The notes beneath the pieces are model-generated. The model did no database searches, was not told where the DNA came from, and saw only the letters and a program-made list of their open reading frames with translations. Shown one piece after another: positions 17,777 through 26,401 of a DNA stretch of 34,542 bases. The stretch is from assembly GCA_964529325.1 (NCBI GenBank), contig CAZGWH010000020.1, forward strand, positions 1-34,542. Reading direction: 5' to 3'. Both the position numbers and the translations under genes were made by a program. Each line of letters starts with the position of its first letter. The first letter of the stretch is position 1. Source of the DNA: GCA-2689995 sp964529325. Its GTDB lineage: Bacteria > Fidelibacterota > Marinisomatia > SCGC-AAA003-L08 > GCA-2689995.

Positions 17777-17794
17777 TTCATAATTAATTATGAA
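17777..17794. repeat. Perfect 18-bp palindrome between genes E and F
   Basis: TTCATAATTAATTATGAA reads identically on both strands and lies 26 bp before the ATG of F. It could be an operator for a dimeric regulator or a weak RNA hairpin. In such AT-rich DNA it could also be chance. No T run follows, so it is not a classical terminator. Confidence 0.4.
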
Positions 17795-17806
17795 TTCTCT
17801 TAAAAT

Positions 17807-17814
17807 AAAAGGAG
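17807..17814 (+). promoter_or_regulatory. Ribosome binding site for gene F
   Basis: AAAAGGAG lies 6 nt before ATG 17821 and only 3 nt before the overlapping ATG 17818. The spacing favours 17821 as the start. Most other giant genes here lack such a clear site. Confidence 0.75.
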
Positions 17815-17820
17815 ACGATG

Positions 17821-20800
17821 ATGACAAAAGTTAAAAATATATTTATTATTACAGGCGTATTATTAAGCATTCTAACTGCTGAAGTTATATTATCTGTTGA
17901 TAATGCAAATATTAATGCGGGAGAATCCTTTACAATTAATATTTATATGGAAAACATTGATGATGTTGTCGGTGGTTTTCAATTTGTAGTTAATGATTTT
18001 CCAAATCAATTAAATTTACTTAATGTTGTTGCGACAGAAAGAACTGAGCATATGTTAGTAAATTTTGAAGCGAGCACAAATGTAGTAATATGTTTTGATA
18101 TGTCTGGGGTTGGACTAGCTGAAGGTACAGGACCAATTCTTGAAGTCACATTTGAATCGACATCTACTTATACTAATAATATAAATTTAAGTTTTTCTGA
18201 TTATTTTGTCTCTGATTTACTAGGAGCAGAGCTAACAGTTGTTGCAAATGAGGGAACTGTTGAAGTTTTAGGTGAAGAACCACCACCATTATTCCCTCCT
18301 ACTGATTTATCTGCTGTAGGTGGTTTCCAAAGTGTAAACTTATCTTGGGCACATCCTGATCAGGAAAGTGTTAATGGATATCGTATTTTTCAAAGTGGTC
18401 TATTTGTGGGTGAATCAGATTTGCCTAATTTTACAGTAACAGGATTAGAAACATTAGTGGAATATTGTTTCACGATAAGTGCATTTGATGATTTAGTAGA
18501 ATCTGAACAATCTGAAGAAGCATGTGCCACTACGGTTGACCAATTTTTTGAAGTTCCACAAAATTTAACTGCTACTGTTGATGGATTAGTTGCATCATTA
18601 GATTGGGAAGTACCAGAAGGTTTTCTAAATGTAGGCCAAGAATGTGAAGATGGTTGTACTGATTACAATGGCTGTGTATTTGATTGTAATTTACAATGTG
18701 TTTCTGCTGGTACAGTCCAAGCATGGACAGGTGATGGGATTTGTGATGCAGGTGGCTGGGGTATTTATTTAAATTGTGATAATTTTGAATGTGATGGTGG
18801 TGATTGTATAGACCCTAATACTGGTGATTGTGTCGAAGATGATTATTATTATTATGGGAATGAAGATCCCATTTCAGATATTGATAAAGAATTTTATGAA
18901 GTAACTTTTACAGCAACCCAAACAAGGGAAGAGCTTTTAGGTTATGAAGTTTATCGAAATAATGTATTAATGAATTATACAGAATCAACAAACTATATAG
19001 ATAATTCAGGATTAGAATATTTAGAATCATATTGTTATAATGTAACAGCAGTATATGATGAAGGAACTTCTGGTCTTTCAAATACAGCTTGTATAGAAAC
19101 CGCTCTAAGTTCACCACAGAATTTAATTGCGGTGCCTGGTCCTGGTTATTTAAATTTAAGTTGGGAACCTCACCCAGATAATGCTCAAAATGAATTTAAT
19201 ATATATAAGGAAGGTGAATTATTAACAACAGTAACAGGAACTGAATTTATGGATGTTGAAGTTGAACATGATACTGAATATTGTTATACGGTAACTGCTG
19301 TTTATGATTTAGGTGAATCTGATCAATCTAATATTACTTGTTCCCAATGGAATTTAATGACACCAGTTGGATTGACTTCTGATGCAGGTGATGCTTCAGT
19401 ACACTTAGAATGGGATGAACCAGGTACAAATTTATGTGCAGAAGCTATTATTAGTGAATTACCATTCACAAATGTGGGTACAAACATTGAAATGGGAGAT
19501 GATTGGTTAGTTCAAGGTACACAAGGTGCAGATTATACATATATGTTAACATTAAGTAGTACGACAATGCTTGATATAACTTTGTGTAGTGAATTAACAG
19601 ATTATGATACAAAGCTTGAAATTTTTACTGCTGATGCAAATTGTATTGAAACTACAACAGGAAATTATAATGATGATAATACATGTGGTATAAATGGATT
19701 ACATTCTTCTCTGTTTGGTATTCAGTTAACTCCTGGAACATATTATATTGTTGTGGATGGATATAGTGGGCAGGAAGGAAATTATGAAATCAATATCACA
19801 CCCTCTACATTTTCTGAACCAATTTCACCACCATCTATTAGAGATAATATTGCCCATGAGATAAGAAAATCGGGTGAAGATATTGAATATAATGAGTGGA
19901 ATATTGCAATGAATGGGAATAATTCCTCTCGAAATATCACTAATTATAATATTTATAGAGAAAATGAATTTATTGCCTCTGTAAATGCAGATATATTTGA
20001 ATATGATGATATTGGGTTAACAAATAATATTGAATATTGTTATTCTATTACCGCATTATACGAAGAAGGTGAGTCAGGACATTCTAATATATCATGCTCA
20101 ACACCAATTACAGGAATTGCCCCTGAAAATTTATATGCCTTAGGAACAAATGGTGGAATTGATTTAAGTTGGGATGCAGGATCAAATCTTATTATTGAAT
20201 ATCGAATTTATAGAGATAATGAATTTTTAACATCAGTTTCAGAAAATAGTTATTTTGACAATTCTTCAACTGTATATCAAGATTATTGTTATTATGTTAC
20301 GGCATTATATGCTTCAGGAGAATCAATTCCAACAAATGATGCTTGTGCTCATTGGGAATTAGATGCACCACTATCTGTAACATCGAATGCTGGCGATGGG
20401 CAAGTAACTATAAATTGGGATGAACCAACTGCTCAATCTCAATGTGCCGATTTTAGTATAGGCAATTTACCCTATAATCATATAGGCTCAAATGTTGATG
20501 CAACAGATGATTGGCTTGTTCAAGGTTCGCAAGGTGCTGATCAATCTTATTTATTTAATGTCTCTACACCAACAACCATTGATGTAACTCTTTGCAGTGC
20601 ACTGACAGATTTCGATACTAAATTAGAAATTTTTACAGCTGATTTTGAATGTATAGAAACGACCACGGGACATTATATTGATGATGCAACGTGTGAGTTT
20701 TCTTCATTACAATCTACTATTAATGGAATATTTTTAGAACCAGGAGAATATTTTATTGTCGTTGATGGATTTGGCGGTGGTATTGGGAATTATGAATTAA

Positions 20801-23800
20801 ATATTACACAATCAAATTTAGTAAATCAACCACCAATGATAGGTGAAGGGTTTAATCATCAATTAATTGAGTCATTTAGAGAAAATCATGCTTATGAATT
20901 ACATAAATTAAATATTGAAAATAGTAGTGAAGTTTGGAATGCTTCAACTGAAAATACATCATTAATGAATCGTTCATTATTGGGCTATCGAATTAATCGA
21001 GATGGTCAAGATGTAGGCAATACAGAGGCTGATATTTTAACCTATACAGATACAGAGTTAGAAAATAATTTAGAATATTGTTATACCGTTTTTGCTGTTT
21101 ATGATGAAGGGGATTCAGAAGCATCTAATGAAACCTGTTCAACTCCAATTACTGGAATAGCACCTACGAGTTTAGTTGCAATAGGGGAAGCAGGTAGTGT
21201 TCATTTAAGTTGGGTTGGTGGTGCAGGTGCAATTGAATATAATATTATTAGAAATGGAAGTTTAATTTCAAATTCAAATACAGCTGAATTTTTTGATGAT
21301 ACTGCTGAACATGATGTTGAATATTGTTATATAGTTACAGCTACTTATCCATCAGGAGAATCTTTGCCATCCAATGAAGCCTGTGCAATGTGGGAACTTG
21401 GTGCACCTGTTGGATTATCAACAAATGCAGGAAATGGGTTTATTGAATTAAGCTGGAATCAACCAGGATCTGTTATGCTGCTAGGTATTGAAATTATGAC
21501 TGATGATTGGGCAACTGAAACTTCATGGCAAATCACAAATTCAAATGGTGAAATTGTATTTTCTGTTCCAATGGTTTCTGATGCTCCAACTGATTTTACA
21601 GTTTATAATTGGGAAATTGAATTAGTTCCAGATGATTATACTTTTACAATATTTGATACATTTGGTGATGGCATTTGCTGTGGATATGGTGAAGGTTATT
21701 ATAACTTATCTCTTTTCGGTAATGTATTTGCAAGTGGGGGTGAGTTTGGAACAGAAGAGAGTGTTTCTTTTGGTCCAAATGGTACTGTAATGACTATTAG
21801 TAACTCTATTTATAATTTACCTGTTATTGGTGAAAAGGGAGGAGTTCCTGAAAATATAAATGAACTTGAAATAATTACTACAATTAATGAAATTAATAGT
21901 CCACCATTATTCGACATGAATCTTAATCGAAATTTATTAGGCTTTGATATTTTTAGAGATGGTAATTTGATTACAAATGTTGATAGTGATATTTCTAGTT
22001 ATATAGATAGTGGCTTAGAAAATGGTACTGAATATTGTTATTTTATTGTTGCAAATTATGACGAAGGTCCATCACAGCCAACTGCTGAAGCATGTGATGC
22101 TCCAGATGCTGGACCAATGTGTCCTCCTGAGGGTTTAACTGTAAATGCTGAAGTTGGGCAAGATTATGTTGGTTTGTCGTGGAACGCACCCGATGGAAAT
22201 TGTTTAGGGGCATTTATTGTTTCTGGTGAAGGTGAAAATTTTGAAAGTAGCGGTATTGGATCAGATTGCATTACAACAGATAATCAGCAAGGTGTAATGG
22301 ATTGTGTTGGTTTTTGCTTCAATAGAGAATATATTTCTTGGATTGATGATGGATGGTGTGATGATGGTAATTTTGGTATCGATTTCTTATGTGAAGAATG
22401 GGATTGGGATGATGGCGATTGTGAAGGTGATGGTATAGGCGGGGCTGAAAAAACATCTATAGATAATTCAGGATTTGAACCATTTGACATGAGAGATAGA
22501 TTGGAAGGGTTTAATATATATAGAGATAATGAATTTTTATTCCATACAGTTGAAATATTTTATATTGATCAAGATATAGATTTTAACCAAGAATATTGCT
22601 ATAAAGTAAAAGCCTTATACTCTGAAGGTGAATCAAATCCAACATCTACAGTGTGTGGAACTGTTCCAGATCCAGCAGGCTATTCAGTATTAAATGCACC
22701 AATTACAAATATGATGGGAGATGGTGAGTTAACATTTACAATAGATTTGCATAATTTAGAATCCGTTGCAGGATTTCAGTTTTCATTAATGCCTGTTCCC
22801 AATATTATAGAATTTACTTCAGTAGAATTAACAGAGCGAACTGAAAACTTTATGTTAGAAGCAAATTTACAGGATGATGGTTCTTATATAATAATTGCTT
22901 TTGATATTGCAAATACACCATTGTTAGAAGGAGAGGGGCCTATTCTTGAAATTTCATGTACCTCTGATTTTGTATTAAGTCCACAAGAAGTAAGTTTAGT
23001 TTTCCAGGATGTATATATCGGAAATACAAGTGGACTTGAGATTCCATTATTTGCTAATTCTGGATCTATTACTATTGTTCCTGAAGGGGCTATAGATTTA
23101 TCACTGTCAGGTGGGGAATTAAATACTGGAGAAGAAATTGTAGTTGAAGTCTCTCTGGAAAATGAAACAGCGGTTGGAAGTTTTCAAATTTATATTAAGG
23201 ATACGCCTGATTTAATTGGATTTATAAATGTAGAAACTACCGAAAGAACTGAAGGGTTTATTGTAAATGGAGATGAAGTTGATAATGATTTAATTTTAGT
23301 TGGATTTGGTGATGTTATTCAACCAGGGAGTGGTTCGATATTATCATTAACTTTCCAAGGTGTTAGTTCTGGAACGACTGAATTAGATATTTTTGATGTT
23401 GTATTTTCAGATCCAGATGAAAACCCAATTCCAGTGATGACATTTTCAAGTGAGATTGTTGTTACTACTATTGTTTCTGTAGATATTGATGTAAACCCAA
23501 TGGCTCAAAATTTAATTTCTCTTGGAGTAATTCCAGATGAGAACAGCATTGAATCGGTTTTATCAGGTATTGATGTATTAGTTGTTTCAAATGATAATAG
23601 CCAGTGGTTTGTACCTCAATTTTCGGTAAATCAAATTAATGATATTGGACAGGTTGAAGGATATCGAATGGTGATTTCTGGAAATGAACCACAATCAATT
23701 CACATGTCTGGTCAACCAATAGACCCAAGTATAAATTTAGTTTTAGAACCGAATAAAATTAATTTATTGCCATATTTTTCATTTGTTTCAATGACTATTC

Positions 23801-24660
23801 CTGAAATATTTAATGGAATGGAAGATGATATACTATTGGTGAAAAATGATCAAGGTCAATATTATATTCCATCAATTGGTGAAATGTCATTAACACATAT
23901 GTATTTTGGCGAAGCATATCAAGTTTATTTGACCGGTGATGAAGTGATTGATTTTTCTTATCCATTATCTTCATTATCATCTTATATTGATATGAATAAT
24001 TATGAAGATAAATATGAAAATCAGCAGACAAACTATTATCCGCAAATTAATACAGGAATTTCCCACCCAATTATTATTGAATCAATTAGTGGAAATTATA
24101 ATATCGGTGATGAAATTTCAGCTTATGCACAGGGGCAATTTGTGGGTGGTGTTAAAATAATAGATAATAATATGCCAATTGTTCTAGTTACATCGGGAGG
24201 TTTTGAAAGATATGGTGTTGATATAGACGGATATGAAATTGGTGATGAAATTGAGCTGAGAATATGGAATAATAAACTAAATCAAGAATTAAGAGTAGAT
24301 TATAATTTAGAATCACCTTATTTTGGAATAGATCCATTATCTTCTGGTTCTATTGAAATTTTTGAAATGGATGCAATTCCACAAAAATATTTGTTAGGTC
24401 AAAATTTTCCTAATCCATTTAACCCAAATACGACCATTGAATTTGCAATCCCTGAAGATTCGTATGTGAATTTATCTGTTTACGATATTATGGGTCGATT
24501 GGTAAAAACAATAGTTGATAAAAAAATAAATGCCGGCTATTATCAAGTCGATTGGGATGGCACAGATCAAGATAGCTTACATGTTTCGGCAAGTTTATAT
24601 ATCTATGTATTAAAAAATAATAAAGTCACAATTACTAAAAAAATGATTATGATGAAATAA
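17821..24660 (+). CDS. 2279-residue secreted T9SS-sorted FN3 protein F with domains inserted inside FN3 repeats
   Basis: Signal peptide MTKVKNIFIITGVLLSILTA. Modules: cohesin-like domain with 'ATERTEHM' (17881-18270); then nine FN3 domains. FN3-1, 3, 5 and 7 are intact. FN3-2, 4, 6, 8 and 9 are interrupted between the 'L.W..P' strand and the 'LLGY.IYR' strand. The insertions are: Notch/LNR-like (18640-18835), PPC-like (19440-19800), PPC-like (20446-20812), a 'FGDGICCGYG' domain (21477-21790) and a second LNR-like unit (22255-22430). Two more cohesin-like domains follow (22675-23080 'ELTERTENFM'; 23090-23460 'ETTERTEGFI'), then the paired 'WFVPQF/YYIPSI' unit (23475-23965), a GDEI domain (24040-24365) and a T9SS tail (24376-24657, QNFPNPFNPNTTIEF, terminal KKMIMMK). 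The recurring 'EYCYxVTA.Y..GES' keeps paired cysteines in each FN3. It is predicted to be a cell-surface adhesin or scaffold; no catalytic site is seen. Confidence 0.93.
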   Translation: MTKVKNIFIITGVLLSILTAEVILSVDNANINAGESFTINIYMENIDDVVGGFQFVVNDFPNQLNLLNVVATERTEHMLVNFEASTNVVICFDMSGVGLAEGTGPILEVTFESTSTYTNNINLSFSDYFVSDLLGAELTVVANEGTVEVLGEEPPPLFPPTDLSAVGGFQSVNLSWAHPDQESVNGYRIFQSGLFVGESDLPNFTVTGLETLVEYCFTISAFDDLVESEQSEEACATTVDQFFEVPQNLTATVDGLVASLDWEVPEGFLNVGQECEDGCTDYNGCVFDCNLQCVSAGTVQAWTGDGICDAGGWGIYLNCDNFECDGGDCIDPNTGDCVEDDYYYYGNEDPISDIDKEFYEVTFTATQTREELLGYEVYRNNVLMNYTESTNYIDNSGLEYLESYCYNVTAVYDEGTSGLSNTACIETALSSPQNLIAVPGPGYLNLSWEPHPDNAQNEFNIYKEGELLTTVTGTEFMDVEVEHDTEYCYTVTAVYDLGESDQSNITCSQWNLMTPVGLTSDAGDASVHLEWDEPGTNLCAEAIISELPFTNVGTNIEMGDDWLVQGTQGADYTYMLTLSSTTMLDITLCSELTDYDTKLEIFTADANCIETTTGNYNDDNTCGINGLHSSLFGIQLTPGTYYIVVDGYSGQEGNYEINITPSTFSEPISPPSIRDNIAHEIRKSGEDIEYNEWNIAMNGNNSSRNITNYNIYRENEFIASVNADIFEYDDIGLTNNIEYCYSITALYEEGESGHSNISCSTPITGIAPENLYALGTNGGIDLSWDAGSNLIIEYRIYRDNEFLTSVSENSYFDNSSTVYQDYCYYVTALYASGESIPTNDACAHWELDAPLSVTSNAGDGQVTINWDEPTAQSQCADFSIGNLPYNHIGSNVDATDDWLVQGSQGADQSYLFNVSTPTTIDVTLCSALTDFDTKLEIFTADFECIETTTGHYIDDATCEFSSLQSTINGIFLEPGEYFIVVDGFGGGIGNYELNITQSNLVNQPPMIGEGFNHQLIESFRENHAYELHKLNIENSSEVWNASTENTSLMNRSLLGYRINRDGQDVGNTEADILTYTDTELENNLEYCYTVFAVYDEGDSEASNETCSTPITGIAPTSLVAIGEAGSVHLSWVGGAGAIEYNIIRNGSLISNSNTAEFFDDTAEHDVEYCYIVTATYPSGESLPSNEACAMWELGAPVGLSTNAGNGFIELSWNQPGSVMLLGIEIMTDDWATETSWQITNSNGEIVFSVPMVSDAPTDFTVYNWEIELVPDDYTFTIFDTFGDGICCGYGEGYYNLSLFGNVFASGGEFGTEESVSFGPNGTVMTISNSIYNLPVIGEKGGVPENINELEIITTINEINSPPLFDMNLNRNLLGFDIFRDGNLITNVDSDISSYIDSGLENGTEYCYFIVANYDEGPSQPTAEACDAPDAGPMCPPEGLTVNAEVGQDYVGLSWNAPDGNCLGAFIVSGEGENFESSGIGSDCITTDNQQGVMDCVGFCFNREYISWIDDGWCDDGNFGIDFLCEEWDWDDGDCEGDGIGGAEKTSIDNSGFEPFDMRDRLEGFNIYRDNEFLFHTVEIFYIDQDIDFNQEYCYKVKALYSEGESNPTSTVCGTVPDPAGYSVLNAPITNMMGDGELTFTIDLHNLESVAGFQFSLMPVPNIIEFTSVELTERTENFMLEANLQDDGSYIIIAFDIANTPLLEGEGPILEISCTSDFVLSPQEVSLVFQDVYIGNTSGLEIPLFANSGSITIVPEGAIDLSLSGGELNTGEEIVVEVSLENETAVGSFQIYIKDTPDLIGFINVETTERTEGFIVNGDEVDNDLILVGFGDVIQPGSGSILSLTFQGVSSGTTELDIFDVVFSDPDENPIPVMTFSSEIVVTTIVSVDIDVNPMAQNLISLGVIPDENSIESVLSGIDVLVVSNDNSQWFVPQFSVNQINDIGQVEGYRMVISGNEPQSIHMSGQPIDPSINLVLEPNKINLLPYFSFVSMTIPEIFNGMEDDILLVKNDQGQYYIPSIGEMSLTHMYFGEAYQVYLTGDEVIDFSYPLSSLSSYIDMNNYEDKYENQQTNYYPQINTGISHPIIIESISGNYNIGDEISAYAQGQFVGGVKIIDNNMPIVLVTSGGFERYGVDIDGYEIGDEIELRIWNNKLNQELRVDYNLESPYFGIDPLSSGSIEIFEMDAIPQKYLLGQNFPNPFNPNTTIEFAIPEDSYVNLSVYDIMGRLVKTIVDKKINAGYYQVDWDGTDQDSLHVSASLYIYVLKNNKVTITKKMIMMK
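19360..22100 (+). repeat. ~1-kb super-repeat: intact FN3 plus interrupted FN3, about three copies
   Basis: The landmark 'NAG/DAG' turns of the interrupted FN3 domains lie near 19381, 20386 and 21424, about 1.0 kb apart. Linkers recur: 'SQWNLMTPVG', 'AHWELDAPLS' and 'AMWELGAPVG' before the interrupted domains, and 'STPITGIAP' twice before the intact ones. The inserted domain changes (PPC, PPC, then GDGICC) while the FN3 frame stays the same. Confidence 0.8.
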
Positions 24661-24865
24661 TTACTAATTTATTTTATGTATTATTAATTAATAGTTAATT
24701 GTACTTATGAATAATTGGAAAGATATAAAGTTAAAATTATTCCTATAAATTTATTTGATTCCTTATCAAAAATAGTTAAACAGATGATTTTGAGTTTTTA
24801 TTAAATCTTTAAATAGGAAATAATTTAACTAATTTTACAATATTAATTTGTAATTATAAATAACT

Positions 24866-26401
24866 ATGAAATCAACAAATTCAGATATTAATCTTAAATC
24901 TTTTTATGGTTCATCAATAAATGAAGAACCGGGAGAGTTTCCCTTTACTCATGGAATTTACCCGAATATGTATTTAGGTCGCCATTGGACAATGAGGCAA
25001 TATGCTGGATTTGGATCTGCCGAAGAAAGTAATAAACGATATAAATATTTATTAAATCAAGGGGTAATGGGTTTATCTGTAGCCTTTGATTTACCTACTC
25101 AAACAGGATATGATTCTAACCATGCTCTTTCTCAAGGAGAGGTTGGACGAGTTGGTGTTCCTATTTCTTCATTAGCAGATATGGAAGTTTTAATGGAGGG
25201 GATTCCATTGGATAAAGTATCCATTTCAATGACCATTAATTCAACAGCAAGTATTTTGCTTGCATTTTTAGTTGTAACGGCAGAAAAGCAAGGAATATCA
25301 AAAGAACATTTAAGGGGTACTGTTCAAAATGATATATTAAAAGAATACATTGCGCGTGGTACTTTTATTTATCCTCCTAAACAAAGTATGCGAATTATTA
25401 CAGATATGTTTAAATGGTGTGGAATAAATATTCCCAATTGGAATACAATTTCAATTTCAGGGTATCATATTAGAGAAGCGGGTGCAACCGCAGTGCAGGA
25501 ATTAGCATTTACATTTGCTAATGGTATTGCCTATGTTGAATCTGCATTAAATGCTGGAATGGATGTAAATCAGTTTGGAAAAAGATTAAGTTTCTTTTTC
25601 AATGCACATAATCATTTTTATGAAGAAATTGCTAAATTTAGAGCAGGGCGTCGAATATGGGCAAAAATTATGAAGGAACGATTTAGTGCAACAGAACCTA
25701 AAGCGATGATGTGCCGATTTCATACACAAACTGCGGGTTCTACATTAACGGCACAACAAATAGATAATAATGTAGTGAGGACAACGATACAGGCTGTCTC
25801 GGCTGTTTTAGGTGGAACTCAATCATTACACACAAATGCGTTTGATGAAGCCTTAGCGTTGCCAACAGAGACATCAGCAAGGCTTGCATTGAGAACTCAG
25901 CAAGTCATTGCACATGAATCAGGTATTCCCGATGTAGTTGATCCATTTTCAGGTTCTCATTTTATGGAATCATTGACGGATGAAATAGAATCTCAAGTAT
26001 TAAAATTAATTCAAAAAATTGATGATTTGGGTGGTGCTGTTCCTGCCATTGAAATGGAATTTCAGCAAAATGAAATTGGTCAATCTGCTTATCAATATCA
26101 AAAAAAAATAGATGATCAGTCTAATATAATTGTAGGGGTAAATAAGTTTAAAGATGAAAAAGAACCCGCACCTGAAATATTAAAAATTAATGAAGAAGCA
26201 GTCCAATCTCAATTGTTTCGACTCAAAAAAATTAAACAAACCCGGGACTCAAATGCAGTTCAAGTATCATTGGATGAATTAAAAACTATTTCAAAAGGAA
26301 ATGGAAATTTAATGGAAGGTATTATTGATGCTGTTAAAAATTATGCAACTTTGGGTGAAATAAGCGATGTATTACGAACTGAATTTGGTATTCATGCCTA
26401 A
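24866..26401 (+). CDS. mcmA: Methylmalonyl-CoA mutase large (catalytic) subunit
   Basis: 511 residues covering the TIM-barrel substrate domain of acyl-CoA mutases: YPNMYLGRHWTMRQYAGFG (32-50), QNDILKEYIARGTF (154-167), SGYHIREAGA (198-207). The C-terminal B12-binding domain with DxHxxG is absent, as in two-subunit enzymes, so a separate small subunit must be encoded elsewhere. Aligned from memory, Y46, R164, Y200 and H201 match Tyr89, Arg207, Tyr243 and His244 of the Propionibacterium enzyme; the spacing 46-164-201 equals 89-207-244. The Tyr/Arg pair argues for methylmalonyl-CoA rather than isobutyryl- or 2-hydroxyisobutyryl-CoA, whose mutases replace them. It interconverts methylmalonyl-CoA and succinyl-CoA in the cytoplasm. 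No Shine-Dalgarno sequence is seen. It is followed directly by the biotin ligase gene. Confidence 0.92.
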   Translation: MKSTNSDINLKSFYGSSINEEPGEFPFTHGIYPNMYLGRHWTMRQYAGFGSAEESNKRYKYLLNQGVMGLSVAFDLPTQTGYDSNHALSQGEVGRVGVPISSLADMEVLMEGIPLDKVSISMTINSTASILLAFLVVTAEKQGISKEHLRGTVQNDILKEYIARGTFIYPPKQSMRIITDMFKWCGINIPNWNTISISGYHIREAGATAVQELAFTFANGIAYVESALNAGMDVNQFGKRLSFFFNAHNHFYEEIAKFRAGRRIWAKIMKERFSATEPKAMMCRFHTQTAGSTLTAQQIDNNVVRTTIQAVSAVLGGTQSLHTNAFDEALALPTETSARLALRTQQVIAHESGIPDVVDPFSGSHFMESLTDEIESQVLKLIQKIDDLGGAVPAIEMEFQQNEIGQSAYQYQKKIDDQSNIIVGVNKFKDEKEPAPEILKINEEAVQSQLFRLKKIKQTRDSNAVQVSLDELKTISKGNGNLMEGIIDAVKNYATLGEISDVLRTEFGIHA

